This document shows, piece by piece, positions 13,971 to 20,699 of a stretch of DNA of 20,699 bases. The notes under the pieces were generated by a model. That model was not told the origin of the DNA and made no database searches. It saw only the letters and a program-made list of their open reading frames with translations. A program made the translations under genes and the position numbers. The stretch's first letter is position 1. Every line of letters begins with the position of its first letter. Source of the stretch: Bosea beijingensis (GTDB lineage Bacteria > Pseudomonadota > Alphaproteobacteria > Rhizobiales > Beijerinckiaceae); NCBI RefSeq assembly GCF_030758975.1, contig NZ_CP132359.1:5462896-5483594 (forward strand). The letters run 5' to 3'.

Positions 13971-15893
13971 TTAGCCGCCGATCGGATGCGAGCCTGACCG
14001 CGACACGTCGCGAATAGGGTCGCCCAGAAGCCGCAAGCCATTGAGGACGACAAGAACCGTCCCACCCTCATGGCCGAAGACTGCGAGCGGGAGGGGAAGA
14101 TCAAAAAAGACAGCGCTGGTCACGAGAATCAGCATGGCCCCGATCGCGAACGTTAGGTTCTGGCGGATGATCCAAGCGGTGCGCCGCGAGAGCCTGTGCG
14201 CCGCCGCAAGCCGCCCCATATCCTCCGAAAGCAGCGCTACGTCGGCCGCCTGGAGCGCCACCTCGGACCCGGCCGCCCCCATGGCGATGCCGACATCGGC
14301 ACGCGCCAAGGCCGCGGCATCGTTCACGCCGTCGCCGACGAACGCGATCTTGTCTCGCTTCGCTGCTTCGGCGACCAGTCTGACCTTGTCCTCAGGCAGC
14401 ATCTCTGAGTGGATTTCTTCATCGCGGAGACCCAATTCCGCGCCGATCCGCAACGCCACCGGGCGCCTGTCACCCGTCATCATGAGGATCGTTTCGACGC
14501 CGCTCCGCCGCAACGCCTCGAGCGCAGCGGCGGAGGTTTCCCGCGGCATGTCCGCGACGCTGACAGCGCCGAGGACGCGGTTGCCACGGCCGAGATAGAC
14601 CACGGTCTCCGCCGCGCTTTGAATTGCCTTCAGGGCCTCGTGGTCGACGGATGCGCCCATGGCTTCGGTCATGCGGCGGTTCCCCGCCCAGAGCGGACCG
14701 GCATCGTCTTCCCCCGCGATTCCCAAGCTGGGAAGCGCTTTGACATTCCGCACCTCGCGGATGGGCAATCCACGCTGCATGACTTCGCGCCGCAGGGCAT
14801 TCGCGATGTGATGTTCGGATTGGGCTTCGAGGCTGGCCAGCGTCGACAGGAAATCGCTCTCGTTGCCGTCGAGGGTGACGACATCGGTGACGGTGGCTCT
14901 CCCAGCCGTCAACGTTCCGGTCTTGTCGAATGCGAATGTCTTGACGCCGGCCAAGGTCTCGATCGCCGCGCCGCCCTTGAAGAGGACGCCGCCGCGGGCC
15001 GCCGCCGAGAGAGCCGAAAGGATGGCGGCCGGCACGGAGATGACGATCGCGCAAGGACTGGCTGCCACGAGCATGGTCGCAGCACGATACAAAGCAATCT
15101 CCCAGCTGTTTCCGAGCCAGAGAAAGACGCCGAGCGCCGCGACGGATCCGACGAGCACCGCGACCGTGTATCGTTGTCCGAACCATGCGCTGAATCGTTC
15201 CGAGGGTGCCTTCGCCGCCTGCGCGTCCGTGACGAGCGCGATCATCCGGGCGACCGTGCTCTGCTCAAGCGTTTTCGTGACACGCACCTCCAGAACGCCG
15301 TCGAGATTGACCGTCGCCTCGAAAAGCGACTGGCCCGGCTCCTTGCCGACCGGCATCGACTCGCCGGTGATCGTGGATTCGTCGAGCGAGCCCCTGCCGG
15401 AGAGGACCACGCCGTCCGCAGGAACCCGTGACCCGGGGCGAAGGATCACGATGTCGTCGACATGAAGATCGGCCGCGGGCACTTCCTCGACCTCGCCATC
15501 GGCTGTCTTGCGGAACGCCGTTTCCGGCCGCAGGGCCATCAAAGCCTCGATGGCGCGCCGGGCACGACCCATCGCTCTCTCTTCGAGCGTCGTCGACAGG
15601 CTGAACAGCGTCAGCAGGACCGCGCCTTCAAGCGAGGCGCCGACGGCTGCCGCCGCGAGGGCTGCGACGATCATCAGAAGGTCGATGTCGAGGATGTTGT
15701 CGCGCCACAGTTCGCCCAGGGCGCGCCAGCCGGCCGGCATGCCCCCGGCCAGGTAGGCGAGGGTTGTGCCGGCAAGGAAGGCCAGCGAGCCGATCTGGTC
15801 AGCGAGAAGCCATTTGCCTGCGACCGCCAAGGCAAGGCCAGTCACCGTTGCCGCGGTCAACGCAACCGACAGATTCGATAGGAAACGCTGCAA
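13971..15893 (-). CDS. P1B-4-type heavy-metal efflux ATPase (Fe/Co/Ni class)
   Basis: P-type ATPases of this class export transition metals from the cytoplasm. Seen in order: TM segments near the start without any N-terminal metal-binding domain, TGES (176-179), SPC in the metal-binding helix (279-281, VAASPCAIVIS), DKTGT (phosphorylated D323), SEHHIANAL (359-367), TGD, GDGVNDAAALARADVG, and HEGGTVLVVLNGLRLL in the last membrane helix. SPC with HEGGT is the P1B-4 signature (CoaT, CtpD, PfeT, Nia) rather than the CPC of Zn/Cd or Cu pumps. The 640-aa length is normal for the class. TTG 15893 is favoured by GGAGGGG just upstream. An Irr-type iron element 52 nt upstream makes Fe(II) export the most likely role; Co or Ni remain possible. 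Confidence 0.88.
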   Translation of the reverse strand: MQRFLSNLSVALTAATVTGLALAVAGKWLLADQIGSLAFLAGTTLAYLAGGMPAGWRALGELWRDNILDIDLLMIVAALAAAAVGASLEGAVLLTLFSLSTTLEERAMGRARRAIEALMALRPETAFRKTADGEVEEVPAADLHVDDIVILRPGSRVPADGVVLSGRGSLDESTITGESMPVGKEPGQSLFEATVNLDGVLEVRVTKTLEQSTVARMIALVTDAQAAKAPSERFSAWFGQRYTVAVLVGSVAALGVFLWLGNSWEIALYRAATMLVAASPCAIVISVPAAILSALSAAARGGVLFKGGAAIETLAGVKTFAFDKTGTLTAGRATVTDVVTLDGNESDFLSTLASLEAQSEHHIANALRREVMQRGLPIREVRNVKALPSLGIAGEDDAGPLWAGNRRMTEAMGASVDHEALKAIQSAAETVVYLGRGNRVLGAVSVADMPRETSAAALEALRRSGVETILMMTGDRRPVALRIGAELGLRDEEIHSEMLPEDKVRLVAEAAKRDKIAFVGDGVNDAAALARADVGIAMGAAGSEVALQAADVALLSEDMGRLAAAHRLSRRTAWIIRQNLTFAIGAMLILVTSAVFFDLPLPLAVFGHEGGTVLVVLNGLRLLGDPIRDVSRSGSHPIGG

Positions 15894-15944
15894 CTACCCC
15901 TCCAGTGCGCGATCAGTGCCAGTCGGCGTCGTGCATGGCATTTT

Positions 15945-15959
15945 TTAGAATAATTCTAA
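15945..15959. promoter_or_regulatory. Irr-type iron control element upstream of the metal ATPase
   Basis: TTAGAAT-A-ATTCTAA is an exact palindrome 52 nt upstream of the ATPase start and fits the TTTAGAA...TTCTAA form of iron control elements bound by Irr in Rhizobiales. Irr at such a site would repress an iron exporter when iron is low. The exact consensus is recalled, not searched. Confidence 0.6.
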
Positions 15960-16192
15960 TATATGAGGTGACTCCCGTTGCGCAACCGACGGGACAGTTT
16001 ATCGCCCCCGGCGCGGGCGAATGCCGAAATCAAGCTGGCCAGCCGAACCGGAGCCCGGACGCCGAAGCCGGCCTCTTGCCATTTCGCGCGGGGGCATTGC
16101 GAGCCTGCCGCATACAGGCAGCGGCACCTTCGGGATGACCAGCCGAGCCGGAGCCTTTGGCCAACTGCAAAACGCGATTGCATCCGATCGCT
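15960..16192. other. Divergent intergenic region with small repeats
   Basis: No gene is supported. It has a palindrome GTTGCGCAAC (15977-15986), a short direct repeat (CCAGCCGAACCGGAGCC near 16038 and CCAGCCGAGCCGGAGCC near 16139), and inverted pairs around CCTGCCGC/GCAGCGG near 16105. It separates the ATPase promoter from the BigR-type operator. Confidence 0.4.
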
Positions 16193-16220
16193 ATACATTA
16201 TATGAATATATATAATGTAT
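16193..16220 (+). promoter_or_regulatory. BigR-type operator and promoter core for the blh operon
   Basis: ATACATTATAT - GAATAT - ATATAATGTAT is an exact 11-bp inverted repeat ending 21 nt before the chosen blh start. It contains TATAAT (16211-16216), usable as a -10 box, so a bound repressor would cover the promoter. BigR operators are AT-rich palindromes of this kind, and the bigR gene lies in the same operon. Confidence 0.7.
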
Positions 16221-16241
16221 GGTTCTGAGAGGATGCCTGCG

Positions 16242-17537
16242 ATGGCCAGCGTGAAGATCGACGACCGGCTGACGGTTGCCAGCCAGCCGCACCAGGAGGC
16301 GCTTGCCGCGCTGGCGGCCGCTGGCTTCGCCACAATCATCAACAACCGCCCCGACGGTGAAGAGCCCGGGCAACCCGGCAACGCTGCCGAGAAGGCAGTC
16401 CTGGAGCGGCCGGGCCTTGCCTATCACTTCATCCCCGTGACGGGGGCGACGATCACCGAAGCCGATATCCGCTCATTTCAGGAGGCGGTCTCCGGGGCGA
16501 AAGGGCCGGTCTACGCCCATTGCCGCAGCGGCACGCGGTCCCTGACTCTTCACGTGCTCGGCGAGGTGCTGGCGGGGCGGATGAAGCCCGGCGACGTCGA
16601 GGCCTTCGGCCGCGCCCACGGCTTCGATCTCTCAGGCGCGGTGCAGTGGCTCGCCCGCAATGCGGCCCGGGCGCCGCTGGTAAAGGGCTTCCACGAGCCG
16701 CGGACCGGCAGCGTCCAGTATGTCGTCGCCGATCCGAAGACGATGCGATGCGCGATCATCGATCCGGTCTATGAGTTCGATGAGAAGTCCGGAGCGACCG
16801 CCACGCATCAGGCCGACGAGATTCTCGCCTATGTGGCGCGCGAGGGGTTCACAGTCGAGTGGATCCTCGACACCCATCCCCACGCCGATCACTTCTCGGC
16901 CGCTCACTATCTCAAGCAGAAGACAGGCGCCCAGACGGCCATCGGCGCGCGCGTCACGGATGTCCAGAAGCTCTGGCAGGGCCTCTACAATTGGCCGGAG
17001 CTGGCGACCGACGGCTCGCAATGGGACCGGCTCTTCGCCGAGGGCGACAGCTTCAAGGTGGGTGAGCTTACCGGGCGCGCAATATCCTCGCCCGGCCACA
17101 CCCTTGCCTCCGTGACTTACGTCATCGGCGATGCGGCCTTCGTGCACGACACGATCTTCATGCCGGATTCCGGCACGGCGCGAGCGGATTTCCCGGGCGG
17201 CAGCGCAAAGGCTCTTTGGGCATCGATCCAGGCGATCCTGACCCTGCCGGACGATACGCGCCTGTTCACAGGGCACGACTACGAGCCCGGCGGCCGCGCC
17301 GCCAAATGGGAGAGCACGGTGGGAGAGCAGAAGCGCGCAAACCCGCATATCGCCGGCATGACGGAGGAGCGTTTCGTCGCACTGCGGGAGGCGCGCGACC
17401 GCACTCTGCCGATGCCGAAGCTGATGCTGCATGCGCTCCAGGTGAACATCCGCGGAGGTCGGCTGCCGGAGCCTGAAGCCAACGGCAGGCGCTATCTCAA
17501 ATTCCCGCTCGATGCGCTCGCGGGGGCTGCGTGGTGA
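16242..17537 (+). CDS. blh: Blh: DUF442 sulfurtransferase fused to persulfide dioxygenase
   Basis: Blh proteins oxidise glutathione persulfide and move sulfane sulfur in H2S detoxification. Residues 1-140 form the DUF442/phosphatase-like sulfurtransferase domain with the active-site loop HCRSGTRS (Cys94). Residues ~145-431 form an ETHE1-like metallo-beta-lactamase dioxygenase: THPHADHF (211-218), SPGHT (His286), HDTIFMPDSGTARADFPGG and TGHDYEPGG (His345). I choose ATG 16242, which has GAGAGG 9 nt upstream. An in-frame ATG at 16215 lies inside the operator palindrome and is unlikely. Total 431 aa, normal. The stop overlaps the bigR ATG (TGATG). Expression should rise when BigR is oxidised by persulfide. 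Confidence 0.93.
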   Translation: MASVKIDDRLTVASQPHQEALAALAAAGFATIINNRPDGEEPGQPGNAAEKAVLERPGLAYHFIPVTGATITEADIRSFQEAVSGAKGPVYAHCRSGTRSLTLHVLGEVLAGRMKPGDVEAFGRAHGFDLSGAVQWLARNAARAPLVKGFHEPRTGSVQYVVADPKTMRCAIIDPVYEFDEKSGATATHQADEILAYVAREGFTVEWILDTHPHADHFSAAHYLKQKTGAQTAIGARVTDVQKLWQGLYNWPELATDGSQWDRLFAEGDSFKVGELTGRAISSPGHTLASVTYVIGDAAFVHDTIFMPDSGTARADFPGGSAKALWASIQAILTLPDDTRLFTGHDYEPGGRAAKWESTVGEQKRANPHIAGMTEERFVALREARDRTLPMPKLMLHALQVNIRGGRLPEPEANGRRYLKFPLDALAGAAW

Positions 17538-17884
17538 TGGACGCCAAGACGACGCACGCCAAGACGGTCCACGCCATGCCTCCGGCCGAGATGGAGGCGC
17601 GTGCTGGCGAGGTCGCCGCCCTGCTCAAGACGTTGTCGCACCCGGCCCGTCTGAGGCTTGCCTGCGCCCTTGCCGAGGGCGAATACGCCGTCGGCGAACT
17701 TGAGGAGCGCCTGGGCATCCGTCAGCCGACGCTGTCGCAACAGCTCGGCGCTCTGCGAGATGCAGGCGTCGTCACCACGCGCCGCGACGCCAAGCAGATC
17801 TTCTACCGCCTGAGCGAAGAGAAGGCCGCGCGTCTGATCGAAGCCCTTTACGCCATCTTCTGCGAACCGGAGCAGCACCCATGA
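17537..17884 (+). CDS. bigR: BigR/SqrR-type persulfide-sensing ArsR repressor
   Basis: ArsR-family winged-helix repressor of sulfide-detoxification operons. After a His/Lys-rich N-terminus, the fold is clear: AALLKTLSHPARLRLACALA, then the recognition helix region ERLGIRQPTLSQQLGALRDA, then the wing GVVTTRRDAKQIFYRL. The two thiol-switch cysteines are present (C43 in RLACAL, C109 in AIFCEP), matching the C42/C108 pattern of BigR. ATG 17537 overlaps the blh stop; GTG 17531 and 17534 are alternatives. The stop overlaps the pmpA start (ATGA). It probably binds the 16193-16220 palindrome and so controls its own operon. Confidence 0.9.
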   Translation: MDAKTTHAKTVHAMPPAEMEARAGEVAALLKTLSHPARLRLACALAEGEYAVGELEERLGIRQPTLSQQLGALRDAGVVTTRRDAKQIFYRLSEEKAARLIEALYAIFCEPEQHP

Positions 17885-18288
17885 GTGCCTATTGGCCTTC
17901 CCTGATCGGCGGCATGTTGCTCGGCCTCTCGGCCGTCGCGCTGCTGCTGCTCGACGGGCGGATCGCCGGCATCAGCGGCATCGTTGGCCGCTTACTCGGC
18001 GGTGTGCAGATCCCGCTGAATGCGGCTTTCGTCATCGGGCTCCTAAGCGGCCCGCCGCTCTACATGCTGGCCTTCGGGAGCTTCCCGGCCGTGACCATCG
18101 CCACCTCCGGCACACTGGTCGTCGTGGCCGGGCTCGCCGTCGGCATCGGCACGCGCATGAGCTCGGGCTGTACTTCGGGCCACGGCATCCTCGGCCTCGC
18201 CCGCTTTTCGAAACGTTCCTTCGCTGCGACCGTGACTTTCCTCCTCGCAGGGGTCGCGGTGGCGACGCTGATGGAGTTCCTGCGGTGA
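17881..18288 (+). CDS. pmpA: YeeE/YedE-family sulfur permease subunit PmpA-like
   Basis: YeeE/YedE (DUF395) membrane proteins take up or move thiosulfate and related sulfur compounds; the paired short form PmpA/PmpB accompanies BigR operons. The 135-aa protein has about four hydrophobic segments, starting MLLGLSAVALLLLDGRIAGI and ending FLLAGVAVATLMEFL, and the family's conserved cysteine in GTRMSSGCTSGHGILGL (C97). ATG 17881 overlaps the bigR stop by 4 nt, and the TGA overlaps the next GTG. Substrate is inferred from context; export versus import cannot be told from sequence. Confidence 0.88.
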   Translation: MSAYWPSLIGGMLLGLSAVALLLLDGRIAGISGIVGRLLGGVQIPLNAAFVIGLLSGPPLYMLAFGSFPAVTIATSGTLVVVAGLAVGIGTRMSSGCTSGHGILGLARFSKRSFAATVTFLLAGVAVATLMEFLR

Positions 18289-18728
18289 ACCGTCTCGCAT
18301 CCCTACATATCGTCGTGGCGCTCTTGGCCGGCGCTCTCTTCGGCTTCGGCCTGTCGCTCTCCGGAATGCTCGATCCGGCGCGCGTGATCGGCTTCCTCAA
18401 CCTCGCCAGCGGGCACTGGGACCCGAGCCTGTCCTTCGTGCTCGGCGGTGCGGTGCTCGTGGCGGTGCCAGGCGTCATGCTGCAACGCCGTCTGCGGCGC
18501 CCCTTGCTCGACGACAGCTTTCACCTGCCGGAGAAGGCGGAGATCGATGGGCGGCTGCTGGCCGGCTCGGCGTTATTCGGAGCCGGATGGGGGCTCGCCG
18601 GCTTCTGCCCGGGCCCCGCGGTCTCAGGCCTCTTGATGGGGCTCGTCCCGGTCTTCCTGTTCGTCGCGGCGATGGCAGCAGGGATGATGCTGCATGACCG
18701 TGTGATCTCGGGAATGCTGCCGCGATGA
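18285..18728 (+). CDS. pmpB: YeeE/YedE-family sulfur permease subunit PmpB-like (DUF6691)
   Basis: Partner of the preceding gene. GTG 18285 overlaps the pmpA stop (GTGA); the longer open frame back to 17892 is only an antisense-like artefact over pmpA. The 147-aa protein has hydrophobic segments (IVVALLAGALFGFGLSLSGM, LGGAVLVAVPGVML, the C-terminal VPVFLFVAAMAAGMML) and the conserved WGLAGFCPGPAVSGL with C108. A LASGHWDPSLSFVLGG motif typical of the family is present. The two halves together resemble one full-length YeeE protein. The stop overlaps the start of the broken tauE gene, so the operon continued into it. Confidence 0.88.
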   Translation: MNRLASLHIVVALLAGALFGFGLSLSGMLDPARVIGFLNLASGHWDPSLSFVLGGAVLVAVPGVMLQRRLRRPLLDDSFHLPEKAEIDGRLLAGSALFGAGWGLAGFCPGPAVSGLLMGLVPVFLFVAAMAAGMMLHDRVISGMLPR

Positions 18729-19450
18729 CCTCGACCCTGGTTCCCGCGCTCGCTTCCGGCGGCCTCGTCGGCTTTAGCCTCGGCCTGGTCGGCGGCGGCG
18801 GCTCGGCGTCGCCAGCCCGCATGCCGCGATCGGCACCGGTGCGCTGGCGGTTTCGATCAATGCCTATGCCAACTTGCTCGCCCATGCCCGGAAGGGTCAT
18901 TTGCGCTGGCTCTGCGCGGCCGTCTTCGCGGCTATCGGTTCGTTCGGCGCCCTTCTTGGTTCCAGCCTTGGCCTCGTCATCGACGGAGCGCGCCTTCTGC
19001 TGCTCTTCGGCGCACGGATGGTCGTGTCGGGCTGATTATGCTGCGGCCGCGCGGTATCGGCCGCGGCGGCGAGCGGTCGGTCGATCGGCGCATGTGTGCG
19101 CTCACGGCCGCTACGGCACTGGCGAAGGGCGGGGCCTCCGGCTTCTTCGGCATCGGTGGCGGATTCCTCATCGTGCCGGCGCTGATCTTCGCCATCGGCT
19201 GGTCGCTGCTCGCGGTCGCACTTTCGGGTTGGCGACGGCCCTGAACTACGCCCGCAGCGGCCGGGTCGACTGGGTCGTCGCAGCGCAGTTCATCTCGGGC
19301 GGCGTTCTGGGCGGCATTCTCGGCATGCTGCATGCGACGCGTCTCTCCGCGGGCAAGGCCACGCTGAACCGGGTCTTCGCCGCGCTCATCCTGACGGTCG
19401 CGGCCTTTGTGATCATGAAGAACCTACCGGCGGTGATTGGCGAAATGTAG
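18725..19450 (+). pseudogene. TauE/SafE sulfite-exporter-type permease, broken
   Basis: TauE/SafE permeases export sulfite or sulfoacetate. The N-terminus (LASGGLVGFSLGLVGGGGS) and C-terminus (LATALNYARSGRVDWVVAAQ ... MKNLPAVIGEM) are in one frame, and the frame is open throughout, so it can pass as a 241-aa gene. The middle, however, is in other frames: SPHAAIGTGALAVSINAYAN is one frame over from about 18805, and TALAKGGASGFFGIGGGF is in a third from about 19025. Lesions: a deletion after GGGGS (about 18803, usual motif residues missing), a frameshift near 19025, a small deletion near 19193, and a frameshift near 19220. The net shift returns to the start frame. It is the last gene of the bigR operon and is unlikely to give a working transporter. 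Confidence 0.82.
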
Positions 19451-19766
19451 CCACGGATTCCGACCCTACGGCACGCTCTAATCCAAGGTTCCAATTTCCC
19501 CTTTCGACACGACCATATTGGAGGGGCTGCGCCTAGTGCTGCAAGTAGATATTCCCGCTGAAAGCCGACATCGTCGAGCAGGTTGATGATGACATTGTGC
19601 GCCCTCTACAGGCCGTTCGAAAAGAACGCTGAAGGAAAGTTTGGGCCTGATCGTGCCGCCATCGATAGCTGCCAGGCAGTTCCTGCCAACCGCCTAATGT
19701 CTGGAGTTGGCGTATGTCGTCATCAAGACTCAGTCGCGATCCGAATGATACCGGGACGACCCATTG
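19451..19766. other. Gene-free stretch, possible short gene remnant
   Basis: No complete gene. The plus strand near 19550-19632 reads PLKADIVEQVDDDIVRPLQA followed by VRKER and a stop, which looks like a protein C-terminus but has no recognisable family or start. No strong hairpin is seen between the converging tauE remnant and cytochrome b561 gene. Confidence 0.4.
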
Positions 19767-20300
19767 TTACCGCCATGGAGACATGCGAGACAGAGCTCCA
19801 TCTTTGAATATAAAATGGTGGAACAGCGCCGCACCGGCATGAGCGAGGGCCAAGGCCACGAGGCAGTTAGCCGCGAGCTCGTGCCAGCCATTGATCGAGC
19901 GGCGCAAAGCGCGGTCGTCTGCGGCTAATGCGGGGATCTGGACAAGGCCAAACAGGTCCCAGCCACGCGCACAGACATTTGCAAGCCCCAGGATGAGGGT
20001 CGTCGCAACAAGCGCATAAAGAAGGGCGTGAACGGCATGCTCTATAGCTCGCAAGATGCCGGAATTCACCGATGCGGGTCTGGACCCTTTCGTCAGGCGC
20101 CAAAGGAGCCGACTAGCATAGACGACGATGAGCAGGCCTCCGAGCGCGATATGGACGGACCACATAGCGTGCCGCCACTCCCTGGGCAGGACCGCTTCAC
20201 TCTGAGCCATGAGCCACAGCAGCGTTATGAGGACCGCGGTCAACCAGTGAAAGCAGATGCTGATGTTGTCGTAGCGGACCGGGTTTTGGACGGAAGCCAT
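19767..20300 (-). CDS. Cytochrome b561-family membrane protein
   Basis: Cytochrome b561 proteins carry electrons across the inner membrane with two b haems. The 177-aa protein has four hydrophobic segments (FHWLTAVLITLLWLMAQ, HIALGGLLIVVYASRLLW, AVHALLYALVATTLILGLA, ANCLVALALAHAGAALFHHF). The usual histidines are H18 (FHW), H50 (HIALG), H140 (WHELAAN) and H154 (LAHAGA). ATG 20300 has AGAAGGAT upstream, better than the earlier in-frame GTG 20330. It follows mbfA by 19 nt on the same strand, so the two are probably one transcript; a ferric or redox role next to iron export is plausible but not shown. Confidence 0.88.
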   Translation of the reverse strand: MASVQNPVRYDNISICFHWLTAVLITLLWLMAQSEAVLPREWRHAMWSVHIALGGLLIVVYASRLLWRLTKGSRPASVNSGILRAIEHAVHALLYALVATTLILGLANVCARGWDLFGLVQIPALAADDRALRRSINGWHELAANCLVALALAHAGAALFHHFIFKDGALSRMSPWR

Positions 20301-20319
20301 CGTTCTATCCTTCTGCAGT

Positions 20320-20699
20320 TCAAGCGCCACCGATCAGGATGCCCGTGGCCAGGACGAGAAGGCCGCCGAGAATGATCTGGAACATGGCGCGTCCGATGGG
20401 CGTCTCCATGTAGCGGTTCTGGATCCAGACGATCGCCCAGAGTTCGACGAAAACGACGCAGAGGGCGATGGTCGTCGCTGTCCAGAAATGCGGGATGAGA
20501 TAGGGCAGCGCGTGCCCTAGCCCGCCGAGCGCCGTCATGACGCCTGAGGCTAGCCCTCGTTTCCACGGGGCCCCGCGTCCCGACAGCTTGCCGTCGTCAT
20601 GGGCCGCTTCGGTGAAGCCCATCGATATGCCTGCGCCGATCGACGCCGACAGCCCGATCAGAAACGTCGTCCAGGAGTTCTGCGTCGCGAAAGCCGTCG
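20320..20699 (-). CDS. mbfA: MbfA-type iron exporter, C-terminal VIT1-like domain (partial)
   Basis: MbfA proteins have an N-terminal ferritin-like (erythrin) domain and a C-terminal CCC1/VIT1-like membrane domain and export Fe in Rhizobiales. The visible 126 codons read TAFATQNSWTTFLIGLSASI, GAGISMGFTEAAHDDGKLSG, RGAPWKRGLASGVMTALGGL, GHALPYLIPHFW, then two more hydrophobic segments to the TGA at 20320-20322. The GISMGF-E-A-DDG stretch and GLGHALPYLIP are typical of the family. The gene starts beyond the right edge, so the ferritin-like part is not seen. In related bacteria mbfA is Irr-controlled; its promoter is outside the window. Confidence 0.82.
   Translation of the reverse strand, partial: TAFATQNSWTTFLIGLSASIGAGISMGFTEAAHDDGKLSGRGAPWKRGLASGVMTALGGLGHALPYLIPHFWTATTIALCVVFVELWAIVWIQNRYMETPIGRAMFQIILGGLLVLATGILIGGA

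Noticed and set aside
14409..15431. Plus-strand 340-aa open frame
   Set aside because: Antisense to the P1B-4 ATPase, whose motifs are complete.
17892..18284. N-terminal extension of the pmpB reading frame
   Set aside because: Arg-rich text overlapping pmpA in another frame; GTG 18285 with a 4-nt overlap fits the operon.
1..20699. CRISPR arrays, tRNA or rRNA genes, and intact transposases
   Set aside because: I saw no regularly spaced repeats, no tRNA-like cloverleaf or rRNA sequence, and no transposase or integrase motif, despite many rearrangement seams.

Overview
The window looks like an accessory region of an alphaproteobacterial chromosome or large plasmid, probably order Hyphomicrobiales (Methylobacterium, Bosea or Bradyrhizobiaceae-like; genus not resolved). 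Reasons: high GC, a GAAC-N7-GAAC SOS box of the alphaproteobacterial LexA type, an Irr-type iron control element, an MbfA-type iron exporter, and ImuB/UmuD mutagenesis gene remnants.

Layout. (1) 1-2.0 kb is a gene graveyard on the minus strand: the 5' end of an arsR gene fused to the 3' part of imuB, the 3' end of a GMC oxidoreductase, the 3' end of a short-chain dehydrogenase, and the 5' end of umuD, behind an SOS box and a small SOS-linked gene. (2) 2.1-8.0 kb is an island of genes I do not recognise. Two related, frameshifted minus-strand genes (3.5-4.0 and 5.9-6.3 kb), each with a similar structured 3' region, flank a divergent pair of overlapping plus-strand genes that share an N-terminal module; two larger unknown genes follow. 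(3) 8.0-8.45 kb holds two gene fragments: an unannotated 3' gene end and a truncated, mutated duplicate of the gene at 13.1-13.6 kb. (4) 8.5-11.6 kb has a TpsB-type outer-membrane transporter divergent from a secreted FecR-domain protein. (5) 11.66-13.56 kb is exonuclease I (sbcB) with a small upstream partner gene. (6) 14-20.7 kb is metal and sulfur homeostasis: a P1B-4 metal-efflux ATPase behind an Irr-type box; a BigR-type persulfide-response operon (blh, bigR, pmpA, pmpB, broken tauE) behind a strong AT-rich operator; then cytochrome b561 and the C-terminal part of the iron exporter mbfA.

How it works together. The right third is coherent: persulfide/sulfide detoxification (Blh sulfurtransferase-dioxygenase, BigR thiol-switch repressor, PmpAB sulfur-compound permeases) beside iron export (P1B-4 ATPase, MbfA). 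The left part is dominated by recombination scars. Single-base lesions recur in several genes (the FecR stop, both copies of the unknown paralog, the duplicate at 8.3 kb, tauE). They could be real decay or assembly error, and raw-read checks would separate these. The best candidate for something undescribed is the 2.9-8.0 kb island.
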